From DATDAH01 sp036525535 (GTDB taxonomy: Bacteria; Actinomycetota; Acidimicrobiia; Acidimicrobiales; DATDAH01), in NCBI GenBank assembly GCA_036525535.1, contig DATDAH010000261.1, positions 1 to 36,558 of the forward strand: a DNA stretch of 36,558 bases, in the 5' to 3' direction. Numbering within the stretch: the stretch's first letter is position 1; the number at the start of each line of letters is the position of its first letter. The position numbers and the translations under genes were made by a program. Below are positions 29,385 through 35,874 of the stretch, piece after piece. The notes beneath the pieces are model-generated. The model ran no database searches and was not told where the DNA came from. It saw only the letters and a list, made by a program, of their open reading frames with translations.

Positions 29385-30812
29385 GTGATCGAACACGCAC
29401 ACGACCTCTGGGACCGGTGCCGCGGCGAGTTGGAGCAACAGGTCTCCGGTGGCGTCTTCCTGATGTACTTCGAGCCCACCGAGGCCCTCGAGGTCGAGGG
29501 CAGCACATTGGTGCTCGGCGTGCCCAGCGTGATGGCCCGTGACCGCCTCGACGTGCGCTACCGCCCGTTGATCGACGATGCCCTGGCCGAGCACGCGCCC
29601 GAGATCACCGACCTGCGCTTCGTCGTCGTCGCCACCGACCCGGTCGAGGCCGACCTGCTCGACCTGCCCCACCCGTCACGGCTCGACGACCAGAACGCCG
29701 ATCCGTTCGACGAGCTCCCGCTGCTCGACGAGCTGCCCGTGCCCCCCGAAGGTCTCGACGGTGAGCTCACGGTGTCGGCCGGCCCCGCCGACGTCCGCCC
29801 CGAGCAGACCTTCGAGACGTTCGTCATCGGCAGCTCCAACCAGTTCGCCAACGCCGCCGCGCTGCGGGTGGCGGAGACCCCGGCCCGCTCCTACAACCCG
29901 CTGACCATCTACGGCCCCAGTGGGCTGGGCAAGACCCACCTCCTCCACGCCATCGGGAACTACATCAAGCAGAACTACCCGACGTTCGTCGTGCGCTACG
30001 TCCGCACCGAGCTCTTCCTCTACCAGTACGTCGACGCCATCCGGAACAACACGACCACCGAGTTCAAGCGGCGCTACCGCGAGATCGACGTGCTCCTCGT
30101 CGACGACATCCACTTCCTCGAGGGCAAGGAGGGGCTCCAGGAGGAGTTCTTCCACACCTTCAACGCCCTCCACGAGGCCAACCGCCAGATCGTCCTGACG
30201 TCCGACCGGCCGCCGGACGCCATCGGCACCCTCCAAGACCGTCTCCGCAGCCGGTTCGTCATGGGCCTGGTCACCGACATCCAGCCCCCCGACCTCGAGA
30301 CCCGGCTCGCCATCCTGCGCATGAAGGCCCAACGCACCGAGGTCGACATCCCCGAGCCGACCCTCGAGTTCATCGCCACGAACGTGAAGACCAACATCCG
30401 CGAGCTGGAGGGGGCCCTGCACCGGCTCACCGCCTACTGCCGGCTCAACGACCTCGTGTGCACCATGTCGCTGGCCCAGGACGTGCTGGCCCCGATCCTC
30501 GGCGACACCGGGCCGAAGCCGATCACCATCGACCACATCCTGGCCACCACCTCGGCCAAGTTCGGGATCCCGGTGGACGAGATCATCGGCCCCAACCGCC
30601 GACGCCAGCTGGTCACCGCCCGGCAGGTCGCCATGTACGCGGCCCGGGACCTCACCGACCTGAGCTACCCGGCGATCGCCGAGGAGTTCGGCGGCCGGGA
30701 CCACACCACGATCATCCACGCGGTGCGCAAGGTCTCGGACCTCATGGCCGAGCGGGGCCAGCTCTACGAACAGGTCACGGACCTGATCGACACCCTCCGC
30801 CAGCCGGCCTGA
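29385..30812 (+). CDS. dnaA: Chromosomal replication initiator DnaA
   Basis: DnaA binds boxes at oriC, melts DNA and recruits helicase. Domain I starts at HDLWDRCRGELEQQVSGGVF. An acidic domain II linker (about 85-140) follows. Domain III has Walker A GPSGLGKTH (177-185) and Walker B LLVDDIHFL (237-245). Domain IV ends with the box-binding signature FGGRDHTTIIHAVRK. At 475 residues it is normal length. GTG 29385 is the first start consistent with domain I; GGGGAG lies about 11 nt upstream. Confidence 0.97.
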   Translation: MIEHAHDLWDRCRGELEQQVSGGVFLMYFEPTEALEVEGSTLVLGVPSVMARDRLDVRYRPLIDDALAEHAPEITDLRFVVVATDPVEADLLDLPHPSRLDDQNADPFDELPLLDELPVPPEGLDGELTVSAGPADVRPEQTFETFVIGSSNQFANAAALRVAETPARSYNPLTIYGPSGLGKTHLLHAIGNYIKQNYPTFVVRYVRTELFLYQYVDAIRNNTTTEFKRRYREIDVLLVDDIHFLEGKEGLQEEFFHTFNALHEANRQIVLTSDRPPDAIGTLQDRLRSRFVMGLVTDIQPPDLETRLAILRMKAQRTEVDIPEPTLEFIATNVKTNIRELEGALHRLTAYCRLNDLVCTMSLAQDVLAPILGDTGPKPITIDHILATTSAKFGIPVDEIIGPNRRRQLVTARQVAMYAARDLTDLSYPAIAEEFGGRDHTTIIHAVRKVSDLMAERGQLYEQVTDLIDTLRQPA

Positions 30813-31126
30813 GCTGGGGACCGGCCACGGGATGAACGGTGGACAACGTCCTCTCGGACCCCGGGGCGCCTGGGGACAAGGCAGCGGTTCTCCCCAGCCC
30901 CCGCGTGGCGCCGGCTCGCCCGACGAAGGACAGGGAACAGGGTGGGGACAGAAAATACGCTCCTGACCAGCGCAAACGCATGGTCGTCCCCAATCCACAG
31001 CACTTAGTAGTTTCCCTGGAACAAGATCTCTCACCATGACCGAAAGCAGGACTGATCGATGAGGTTCCGTTCGCCCGGCCGCCGTACGACCGGGGTGACC
31101 CTCGGCTTGGACCGGGGGGCGCGCTC
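30813..31126. other. Probable replication origin oriC (dnaA-dnaN intergenic)
   Basis: This is the usual actinobacterial oriC position. It contains repeated DnaA-box-like sites: GGTGGACAA (30838), TGGGGACAA (30871), TGGGGACAG (30943), TCGTCCCCA (30984), and a weaker CAATCCACA (30991); TGGGGAC also occurs at 30815. Most differ from TTGTCCACA by a C in place of the A (TTGTCCCCA). Relatively AT-rich stretches near 30951 and 31000-31030 could be the unwinding element. Confidence 0.65.
31036..31062 (+). CDS. Mini-ORF 1 upstream of dnaN (8 aa)
   Basis: ATG to TGA encodes MTESRTDR, and its stop overlaps the ATG of the next mini-ORF as ATGA. No clear ribosome-binding site is seen. It is part of an apparent coupled chain into dnaN; expression is unproven. 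Confidence 0.25.
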   Translation: MTESRTDR

Positions 31127-31130
31127 ATGA
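31059..31130 (+). CDS. Mini-ORF 2 upstream of dnaN (23 aa), ATGA-overlapping dnaN
   Basis: The frame encodes a 23-residue basic peptide beginning MRFRSPGRR. Its TGA (31128-31130) overlaps the dnaN ATG as ATGA. An AGGA element lies about 7 nt before its start. The start region, ATGAGGTTCCGTT, is one base different from the dnaN start ATGAAGTTCCGTT, so it may be a duplicated dnaN start. It could couple ribosome flow into dnaN. Confidence 0.35.
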   Translation: MRFRSPGRRTTGVTLGLDRGARS

Positions 31131-32224
31131 AGTTCCGTTGCGACCGCGACGTCCTGGCCGAGGCCCTGGGCACGGCCGGGCGCGCCGTGGCCAACCGGGG
31201 CGGGGCGCTCCCCGTCCTGTCCGGTGTCCGCCTCCAGCTGGCCGGCGGTGACCTGCAGGTGACCGGTAGCGACCTGGACCTGACCATCTCGGTGACCGTG
31301 GGCGTGAACGGCGAGGAGGACGGCGTGGTCGTGCTGCCCGCGCGCCTGGCCTCTGATGTGGTCCGATCGGTCGAGGACGGCCTGGTCCGCTTCGAGACCG
31401 ACGACGAGCAGGCCCGGGTGACCGGTGGGTCGGCCGAGTTCGAGATCCGGCTGATCCCCGCTGACGAGTTCCCCCGCCTCGCGGATCCCGAGGGCGACGC
31501 GGTCACGCTCGAGGCAGGGGCCTTTGGTGCCGCGCTGACCCAGGTCACCCCGGCGGCCAGCTCCGATGACTCCCGACCGATCCTGACCGGTGTGCTCCTC
31601 AGCGCGGAGGAGGGTGGCCTCAAGCTGGTGGCCACCGACTCCTACCGGTTGGCGGTGCGGACCATGAGCGGGGTCTCGGTCCTCGCCGACGGCCAGAAGG
31701 TCCTCGTCCCGTCCCGGGCGCTGAACGAGTTGAAGCGTGTCCTGCCCGACGAAGGTGAGGTCACGCTGCGCCTCGGCGACCGGGACGCGGCCTTCGAGAT
31801 CGCGGGCACGAAGTTGGTCACCCGCCTCATCGAGGGGGAGTTCCCGAACTACCAGGGCCTGATCCCCGCAGGGCAGGCCAACGTGCTCTCGGTCGGTCGC
31901 GGGCCGTTGTTGGACGCCCTGCGGCGGGTCAAGCTGCTGGCCCGGGAGGCCACACCGGTACGCCTGGTCATGAAGCCGGAGGGCGACCTCGAGCTCCTGG
32001 CCGTGACCCAGGACGTGGGTCAGGCCCACGACGCGGTCGACGCCAGCTTCGAGGGCAGCGAGCTGACCGTGGCCTTCAATCCCGACTACCTCCTGCAGGG
32101 ACTCGAGGTCTGCCCCGGAGACGAGCTGCGCATCGAGACCCTCGACGCCCTCAAGCCGGCCCTCATCAAGGCCGTCGAGGGCACCGACTTCCTCTACCTC
32201 CTGATGCCGGTCCGCGTCAGCTGA
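31127..32224 (+). CDS. dnaN: DNA polymerase III beta subunit (sliding clamp)
   Basis: The clamp encircles DNA and tethers the replicative polymerase. The 365-residue protein MKFRCDRDVLAEALGTAGRAV shows three repeated clamp domains. VTPAASSDDSRPILTGVLL marks the second-domain entry and the C-terminal LYLLMPVRVS is the family end. Its own Shine-Dalgarno is poor (G-rich only), and its ATG overlaps an upstream 23-codon frame. recF follows after 7 bp. Confidence 0.97.
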   Translation: MKFRCDRDVLAEALGTAGRAVANRGGALPVLSGVRLQLAGGDLQVTGSDLDLTISVTVGVNGEEDGVVVLPARLASDVVRSVEDGLVRFETDDEQARVTGGSAEFEIRLIPADEFPRLADPEGDAVTLEAGAFGAALTQVTPAASSDDSRPILTGVLLSAEEGGLKLVATDSYRLAVRTMSGVSVLADGQKVLVPSRALNELKRVLPDEGEVTLRLGDRDAAFEIAGTKLVTRLIEGEFPNYQGLIPAGQANVLSVGRGPLLDALRRVKLLAREATPVRLVMKPEGDLELLAVTQDVGQAHDAVDASFEGSELTVAFNPDYLLQGLEVCPGDELRIETLDALKPALIKAVEGTDFLYLLMPVRVS

Positions 32225-32231
32225 GGACGGG

Positions 32232-33308
32232 GTGCAGCTCCGGAGGCTCTGGCTCAGCGACTTCAGGAACCATGAGCACGACGAGCTGGACCTCCCGCCT
32301 GGGCTGACCGCGGTCACCGGGCCCAACGGGGCGGGGAAGACGGCGCTGCTCGAGGCCATCGGGTTCCTCTCGACGCTGAGCTCGTTCCGGGGCGCGTCGG
32401 GCGACGTGCTGGTGCGGTCCGGCGCGGCGTCCGCGGTGGTGCGGGGCGAGGTCGAGCGGGACGGGCGCGAGCTGCTCATCGAGTGCGAGATCAGCGGTGG
32501 CCGCACGGTCGCCCAGCTCAACCGCCAGCGAGGGGCCCGCCGCCGTGACCTGCTGGACGCGCTCCGGGTCACCATCTTCACCCCGGACGACCTGGTGTTG
32601 GTGAAGGGCGGGCCGGGGGAGCGCCGGCGCTTCCTGGACGACGCCATGGTCCAACTCCGGCCTCGAGACGACGCCCTCCGCCTCGAGCTGGAGCGGGTTC
32701 TGCGACAGCGCAACACCCTGCTCAAGCAGGCGGGCGGCCGACTCACCGACGAGGTCGGGCTGACCCTCGACGTGTGGGACCAGAAGCTGATCGAGGTCGG
32801 CGAGGCCATCGACGCCCGCCGCGTCGAGATCACCGCCGCCCTCGCGCCACTGGTCAGCGAGGCGTACGGGTGCCTCGCCGGCTCGCCGGTCGTCGTCGAG
32901 GTCAGCCACCGACCGTCATGGGCCGGCGCCGCGAGCCTCGCCGAGGCCCTGGCTGCGGCCCGCGACGAGGACGTGACGCGGCGGGTGTCGACCGTCGGCC
33001 CCCACCGTGACGAGGTCGACCTGATCCTCGCCGACCTGCCGGCGCGCACGCAGGCCTCCCAGGGCGAGCAGCGGTCCCTGGCCCTGGCGTTGCGTCTCGG
33101 CGTGCACCGCCTGGTCGCTGACCGGGTCGGTGTGCCGCCGGTCCTGCTCCTCGACGACGTGTTCTCCGAGCTCGACGCGGGCCACAGCCGGGCGCTGATC
33201 GAGCTCCTGCCCGAGGGCCAGGCCCTCCTGACCACGGCAGGGGAGCTGCCTGCGGGGATCGAGCCGGAGCGGCGGCTGTCCCTGGCGGGTGGGAAGATCC
33301 TCCCGTGA
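32232..33308 (+). CDS. recF: DNA replication and repair protein RecF
   Basis: RecF is an SMC-like ATPase loading RecA at gapped DNA. The Walker A GPNGAGKT is at residues 30-37 after MQLRRLWLSDFRNH; the signature QGEQRSLALALRLG and the Walker B LLLDDVFSELDAGH are near residue 300. At 358 residues it is of normal length. It starts at GTG 32232, 7 bp after dnaN. Its stop overlaps the DUF721 gene start (GTGA). Confidence 0.95.
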   Translation: MQLRRLWLSDFRNHEHDELDLPPGLTAVTGPNGAGKTALLEAIGFLSTLSSFRGASGDVLVRSGAASAVVRGEVERDGRELLIECEISGGRTVAQLNRQRGARRRDLLDALRVTIFTPDDLVLVKGGPGERRRFLDDAMVQLRPRDDALRLELERVLRQRNTLLKQAGGRLTDEVGLTLDVWDQKLIEVGEAIDARRVEITAALAPLVSEAYGCLAGSPVVVEVSHRPSWAGAASLAEALAAARDEDVTRRVSTVGPHRDEVDLILADLPARTQASQGEQRSLALALRLGVHRLVADRVGVPPVLLLDDVFSELDAGHSRALIELLPEGQALLTTAGELPAGIEPERRLSLAGGKILP

Positions 33309-33619
33309 CGGGCCACCGACGCACCCCGCCGCGCCCCCTCCGGGGTTCGCTGGAGGCATTGCTCGACGACCTCGGAGCGGCGCCGGTCCGCGAGACCAAC
33401 TCCCTGCTGACCCGCTGGGCCGAGGTCGTGGGGCGGGACATGGCCGCCCACACCGAGCCCGTCGGGATCAGGAACGGGATGTTGGTCGTGCACACCGACG
33501 ACCCGGCGTTCGGCCAGTCGCTGGAATGGCGGGAGGCCGAGTTCCTCCAGCGCCTGGCCGTGGTGCTGGGCGACGGCGTGGTGACCGGGCTCCAGGTCCG
33601 GATCCGACCCCCCTCGTGA
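33305..33619 (+). CDS. DUF721 (DciA-type helicase-loader family) protein
   Basis: This 104-residue protein has the DUF721 core: a helix around LTRWAEVVGRDMAAHTEPVGIRNGMLVVHTDDPAFGQSLEW and a C-terminal LQRLAVVLGDGVVTGLQVRI. DUF721 proteins between recF and gyrB in actinobacteria are proposed DciA-like helicase operators that help load DnaB. The GTG start overlaps the recF stop, and its own stop overlaps the next gene (GTGA), so three genes form a coupled series. Confidence 0.88.
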   Translation: MTGHRRTPPRPLRGSLEALLDDLGAAPVRETNSLLTRWAEVVGRDMAAHTEPVGIRNGMLVVHTDDPAFGQSLEWREAEFLQRLAVVLGDGVVTGLQVRIRPPS

Positions 33620-34356
33620 CCGACGGCTGGTACCGCACCTTCTTCGACCAGGCGGCCAACGACCACTGGAACGCCGCACTGCCCGAGTCCCACACGGAGC
33701 GCGAGGCGACCTTCCTGGTGGATCAACTCGACCTGCAAGCCGGCGACACGGTGCTGGACCTGCCCGCCGGCCGAGGCCGGTTGACCCTGCCGCTGGCTGA
33801 CCGCGGCTTGCGGATGATCGCGGCCGACATCTCCGGTGACGGCATCCGCGGTCTGCGGGCCGCGGTTGGCACCCGGCCGGTGGTCGTGGTCCGGGCGGAC
33901 ATGCGAGCCGTGCCCCTGCGGACCCAGGTCGACGCCGCTTTCTGCATGGGCAACAGCTTCGGGTACTTCCCCGTCCACGGGGTCGATCGGTTTCTGGGCG
34001 AGGTGAAGCGCCTCCTGCGTCCGGGGGGCCGGTTCGTGCTGGAGTCGGCCACCGTGGCCGAGTCGATGACCGCGTCGTTCGCCGAGAGGACCGAACACGA
34101 CTTCGGCGGCGTGCGGGTCGTGGCCCACCACCGCCTGGACCCTGAGCACGACCGGGTCGTGAGCGAGCTCGAGATCACCGACCGCGCCGGGGTGCGGACG
34201 CTGGTCATCGACCAACTCGTCCTGCCCTCGGCTCGCATCGCCGCCCTCGTCGAGGCCGCCGGGCTACAGGTGAGCGCCCTCCTCGGCAGCACCGACGGCG
34301 CGCCCTACGCCGCCACCGCCGGCTCTCTGCTCGTCGTCGCCCACCACCCGGGCTGA
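33616..34356 (+). CDS. Class I SAM-dependent methyltransferase
   Basis: A 246-residue methyltransferase starts VTDGWYRTFFDQAANDHWNAALP. Motif I is VLDLPAGRGRLTLPLA, followed by an acidic second-strand end (AADISGDG), VVRADMRAVPL and KRLLRPGGRFVLES. The overall form resembles Methyltransf_25/11 family enzymes acting on small molecules. The substrate is unknown. GTG 33616 overlaps the DUF721 stop (GTGA), which fixes the start and excludes the longer frame that would cover DUF721. It is an insertion relative to the mycobacterial recF-Rv0004-gyrB order. Confidence 0.82.
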   Translation: MTDGWYRTFFDQAANDHWNAALPESHTEREATFLVDQLDLQAGDTVLDLPAGRGRLTLPLADRGLRMIAADISGDGIRGLRAAVGTRPVVVVRADMRAVPLRTQVDAAFCMGNSFGYFPVHGVDRFLGEVKRLLRPGGRFVLESATVAESMTASFAERTEHDFGGVRVVAHHRLDPEHDRVVSELEITDRAGVRTLVIDQLVLPSARIAALVEAAGLQVSALLGSTDGAPYAATAGSLLVVAHHPG

Positions 34357-34404
34357 TCGGAGACGATCAGGAGGCCCGGGGTCCGGGTCGGAGGGACTCG
34401 TAGC

Positions 34405-34449
34405 GCGAAGAGGCCATTTCCTGACGAACTGCGAAGTGGCCATCTCCTG
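34405..34449. repeat. 19-bp imperfect direct repeat, 26-bp period
   Basis: GCGAAGAGGCCATTTCCTG (34405-34423) recurs as GCGAAGTGGCCATCTCCTG (34431-34449), two mismatches, 7-bp spacer. It is in the 141-bp gap after the methyltransferase. Its sequence is less GC-rich than the surroundings, so it may be a mobile-element remnant or regulatory repeat. Confidence 0.6.
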
Positions 34450-34497
34450 CTATGGACCACGCCGTCCATCCCGCTGGCGGACGCGGGCCGCTGACTC

Positions 34498-34941
34498 CTA
34501 TCCAACCGACCAACTGAGCGCCGGTGGGTCGACCCGAGCGCACCTCGGACCGCCCCGGTCGTCGGTGAGTGAGACCTCGCCGATCAACGGCTGTCCGTCG
34601 TCCTCGGCGGACCGCACGAGGGCGGGGTCGACGCGGTCCAGCATCAGCTTGGCTCGGCGGAACATGGCGAACCCACCGTCGGGGCCGACGTCGCCCCAGG
34701 TCAGGTAGCAGAAGCGATCACCCCGCCGGCCGTGCACGGCGGGGCCGGCGAAGTCCAGCGCGCCGTCCTCCGCCACCTTCACCCGCACCTCCAGCGCCCA
34801 CGAGGCCGAGTCAGCGTCCCCGGGGACGAGGTCGACCGGGTCGCTCCGGACCTGGAGGCCGACGTGCACGTTCCCGTGGTCCTCGCCGTCGCTGCACCAC
34901 GTCCGACCGGGCAGGTCCCGACCCCGGATCTGCACCCTCAC
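34498..34941 (-). CDS. DUF5990 family protein
   Basis: This 147-residue protein begins MRVQIRGRDLPGRTWCSDG and has NVHVGLQVRSDPVDLVPGDADSASWALEV, FAGPAVHGRRGDRFCYLTWG and FAMFRRAKLMLDRVD, the DUF5990 pattern. It is probably a single beta-rich domain; family function is unknown. Its GTG overlaps the stop of the upstream cysteine-hydrolase-like gene (GTGA), so the two are co-expressed. It faces the methyltransferase gene across a short gap. Confidence 0.82.
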   Translation of the reverse strand: MRVQIRGRDLPGRTWCSDGEDHGNVHVGLQVRSDPVDLVPGDADSASWALEVRVKVAEDGALDFAGPAVHGRRGDRFCYLTWGDVGPDGGFAMFRRAKLMLDRVDPALVRSAEDDGQPLIGEVSLTDDRGGPRCARVDPPALSWSVG

Positions 34942-35558
34942 ACCAGGACCTCGATCTCCTCACCGAGGACGGCACCGGGGGACAGCTCGAGACGGTCGCC
35001 GCTCCAGAAGCGGCCGGGGTCGTACCAGTTGACCGGCCGCTCGCTCCCGAGCAGGCCCATGTGCTGGTAGGTGATGGCGGCCAGCTCGGCGCAGAAGACG
35101 TCCTCCAGGGGGACGCTGCGCCGGATCCGACCGGAGAGCCAGCGCCGGACCAGGCTGCCGGTGCGCGGGAAGCGGTGGCCGTTCCACTCGTTGACCACCC
35201 GCAGGAACTCGTCCTCCATGTCGCGGGTCACGACGGTGTCGAGCTGGCGGAAGTAGGGGCGCTGGCCGTACTTGTCGACCCAGGTGGTGACGGCCTCGGT
35301 CAGCCGGTGGAGCTGGGCCCCGCGCTGGGGCTGACCGGCCCAGACGTCCTCGGTGGACATGCCGAGCTCGGCGTGCCAGAGCAACGGGGGCAGGTCCTCG
35401 ATGGTCAGGGCCACCGCCACGTGGTTCACCGGGCTGTTGGTGAACAGCCGGATCGCCCGGTCGGCTGCGCTCTTGCCCTGGAAGAGCCAGAGGTCACCGG
35501 TCGAGGTCAGCGCGGCAGCGTCGGCCAGGGGCATCGCCTTCGGGGACCGAGCGGCCAT
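34938..35558 (-). CDS. Permuted NlpC/P60-like (YiiX/YebB-type) cysteine hydrolase-like protein
   Basis: Residues 20-40 read GDLWLFQGKSAADRAIRLFTN and continue SPVNHVAVALTIEDLPPLLWHAEL, the segment where permuted papain-like proteins place their histidine. VPLEDVFCAELAAITYQHMGLL near residue 165-186 carries a cysteine that would be the nucleophile in this permuted order. Substrate is unknown; family members act on peptides, peptidoglycan or lipids. The ATG at 35558 is chosen because a TAGGGT box lies 7 nt upstream. 206 residues. No signal peptide is evident. Confidence 0.7.
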   Translation of the reverse strand: MAARSPKAMPLADAAALTSTGDLWLFQGKSAADRAIRLFTNSPVNHVAVALTIEDLPPLLWHAELGMSTEDVWAGQPQRGAQLHRLTEAVTTWVDKYGQRPYFRQLDTVVTRDMEDEFLRVVNEWNGHRFPRTGSLVRRWLSGRIRRSVPLEDVFCAELAAITYQHMGLLGSERPVNWYDPGRFWSGDRLELSPGAVLGEEIEVLV

Positions 35559-35564
35559 GACCCT

Positions 35565-35571
35565 TACCCTA
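35565..35571. promoter_or_regulatory. Overlapping divergent -10 boxes
   Basis: TACCCTA supplies TACCCT on the plus strand (35565-35570, 7 nt before GTG 35578) and TAGGGT on the minus strand (35571-35566, 7 nt before ATG 35558). The two start codons are only 19 bp apart. Confidence 0.45.
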
Positions 35572-35577
35572 CGGACG

Positions 35578-35739
35578 GTGAAGGTCTGGAAGATCCTCGG
35601 CCTGGCCGGCCTCGCGGGCGTCGCCGCCACGGGGTTCGTGGTGGTCCGACGCCACCGGGCCTACCGCGAGGTCGACTCCGTCGAGCTGCGCGACCGCCTC
35701 CGGGCCCGCCTGGCCGAGGCCGAGGACCGCACCGCCTGA
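35578..35739 (+). CDS. Small single-helix membrane protein, 53 aa
   Basis: The protein has a lysine-initiated membrane helix (VKVWKILGLAGLAGVAATGFVVVRRHRAY) followed by a charged amphipathic helix (VELRDRLRARLAEAEDRTA). It is too short to assign a family, but the layout of one helix plus a basic-acidic cytoplasmic tail is common for small actinobacterial membrane proteins. GTG 35578 has a TACCCT box 7 nt upstream and shares promoter DNA with the divergent hydrolase gene. gyrB starts 135 bp downstream. Confidence 0.65.
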   Translation: MKVWKILGLAGLAGVAATGFVVVRRHRAYREVDSVELRDRLRARLAEAEDRTA

Positions 35740-35822
35740 CCGCCCGAGCGGCCCGTTCGACCACTGGGATATTTCGTGTGGTTTCAGTGTAAGCCGGAGT
35801 CGGAATCGTCACCCCTCACCGG

Positions 35823-35828
35823 TACGAT
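35823..35828 (+). promoter_or_regulatory. Candidate -10 box of gyrB
   Basis: TACGAT lies 46 nt before the gyrB GTG. No good -35 is visible. An AT-richer patch (35766-35795) lies further upstream. Confidence 0.35.
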
Positions 35829-35874
35829 GGCGGGCACCTCCCCCTCCCTCTCTACGCCGAAAGATCGTGGCAGC

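Noticed and set aside
31010..31022. GTTTCCCTGGAAC in oriC as a third parS
   Set aside because: One base shorter than the other sites and broken palindrome; noted only as a resemblance.
31031..33679. Very long minus-strand open frame (882 codons) across dnaN, recF and DUF721
   Set aside because: It is antisense to three clearly conserved genes; long antisense frames arise from GC-rich third positions, and its translation has no domain pattern.
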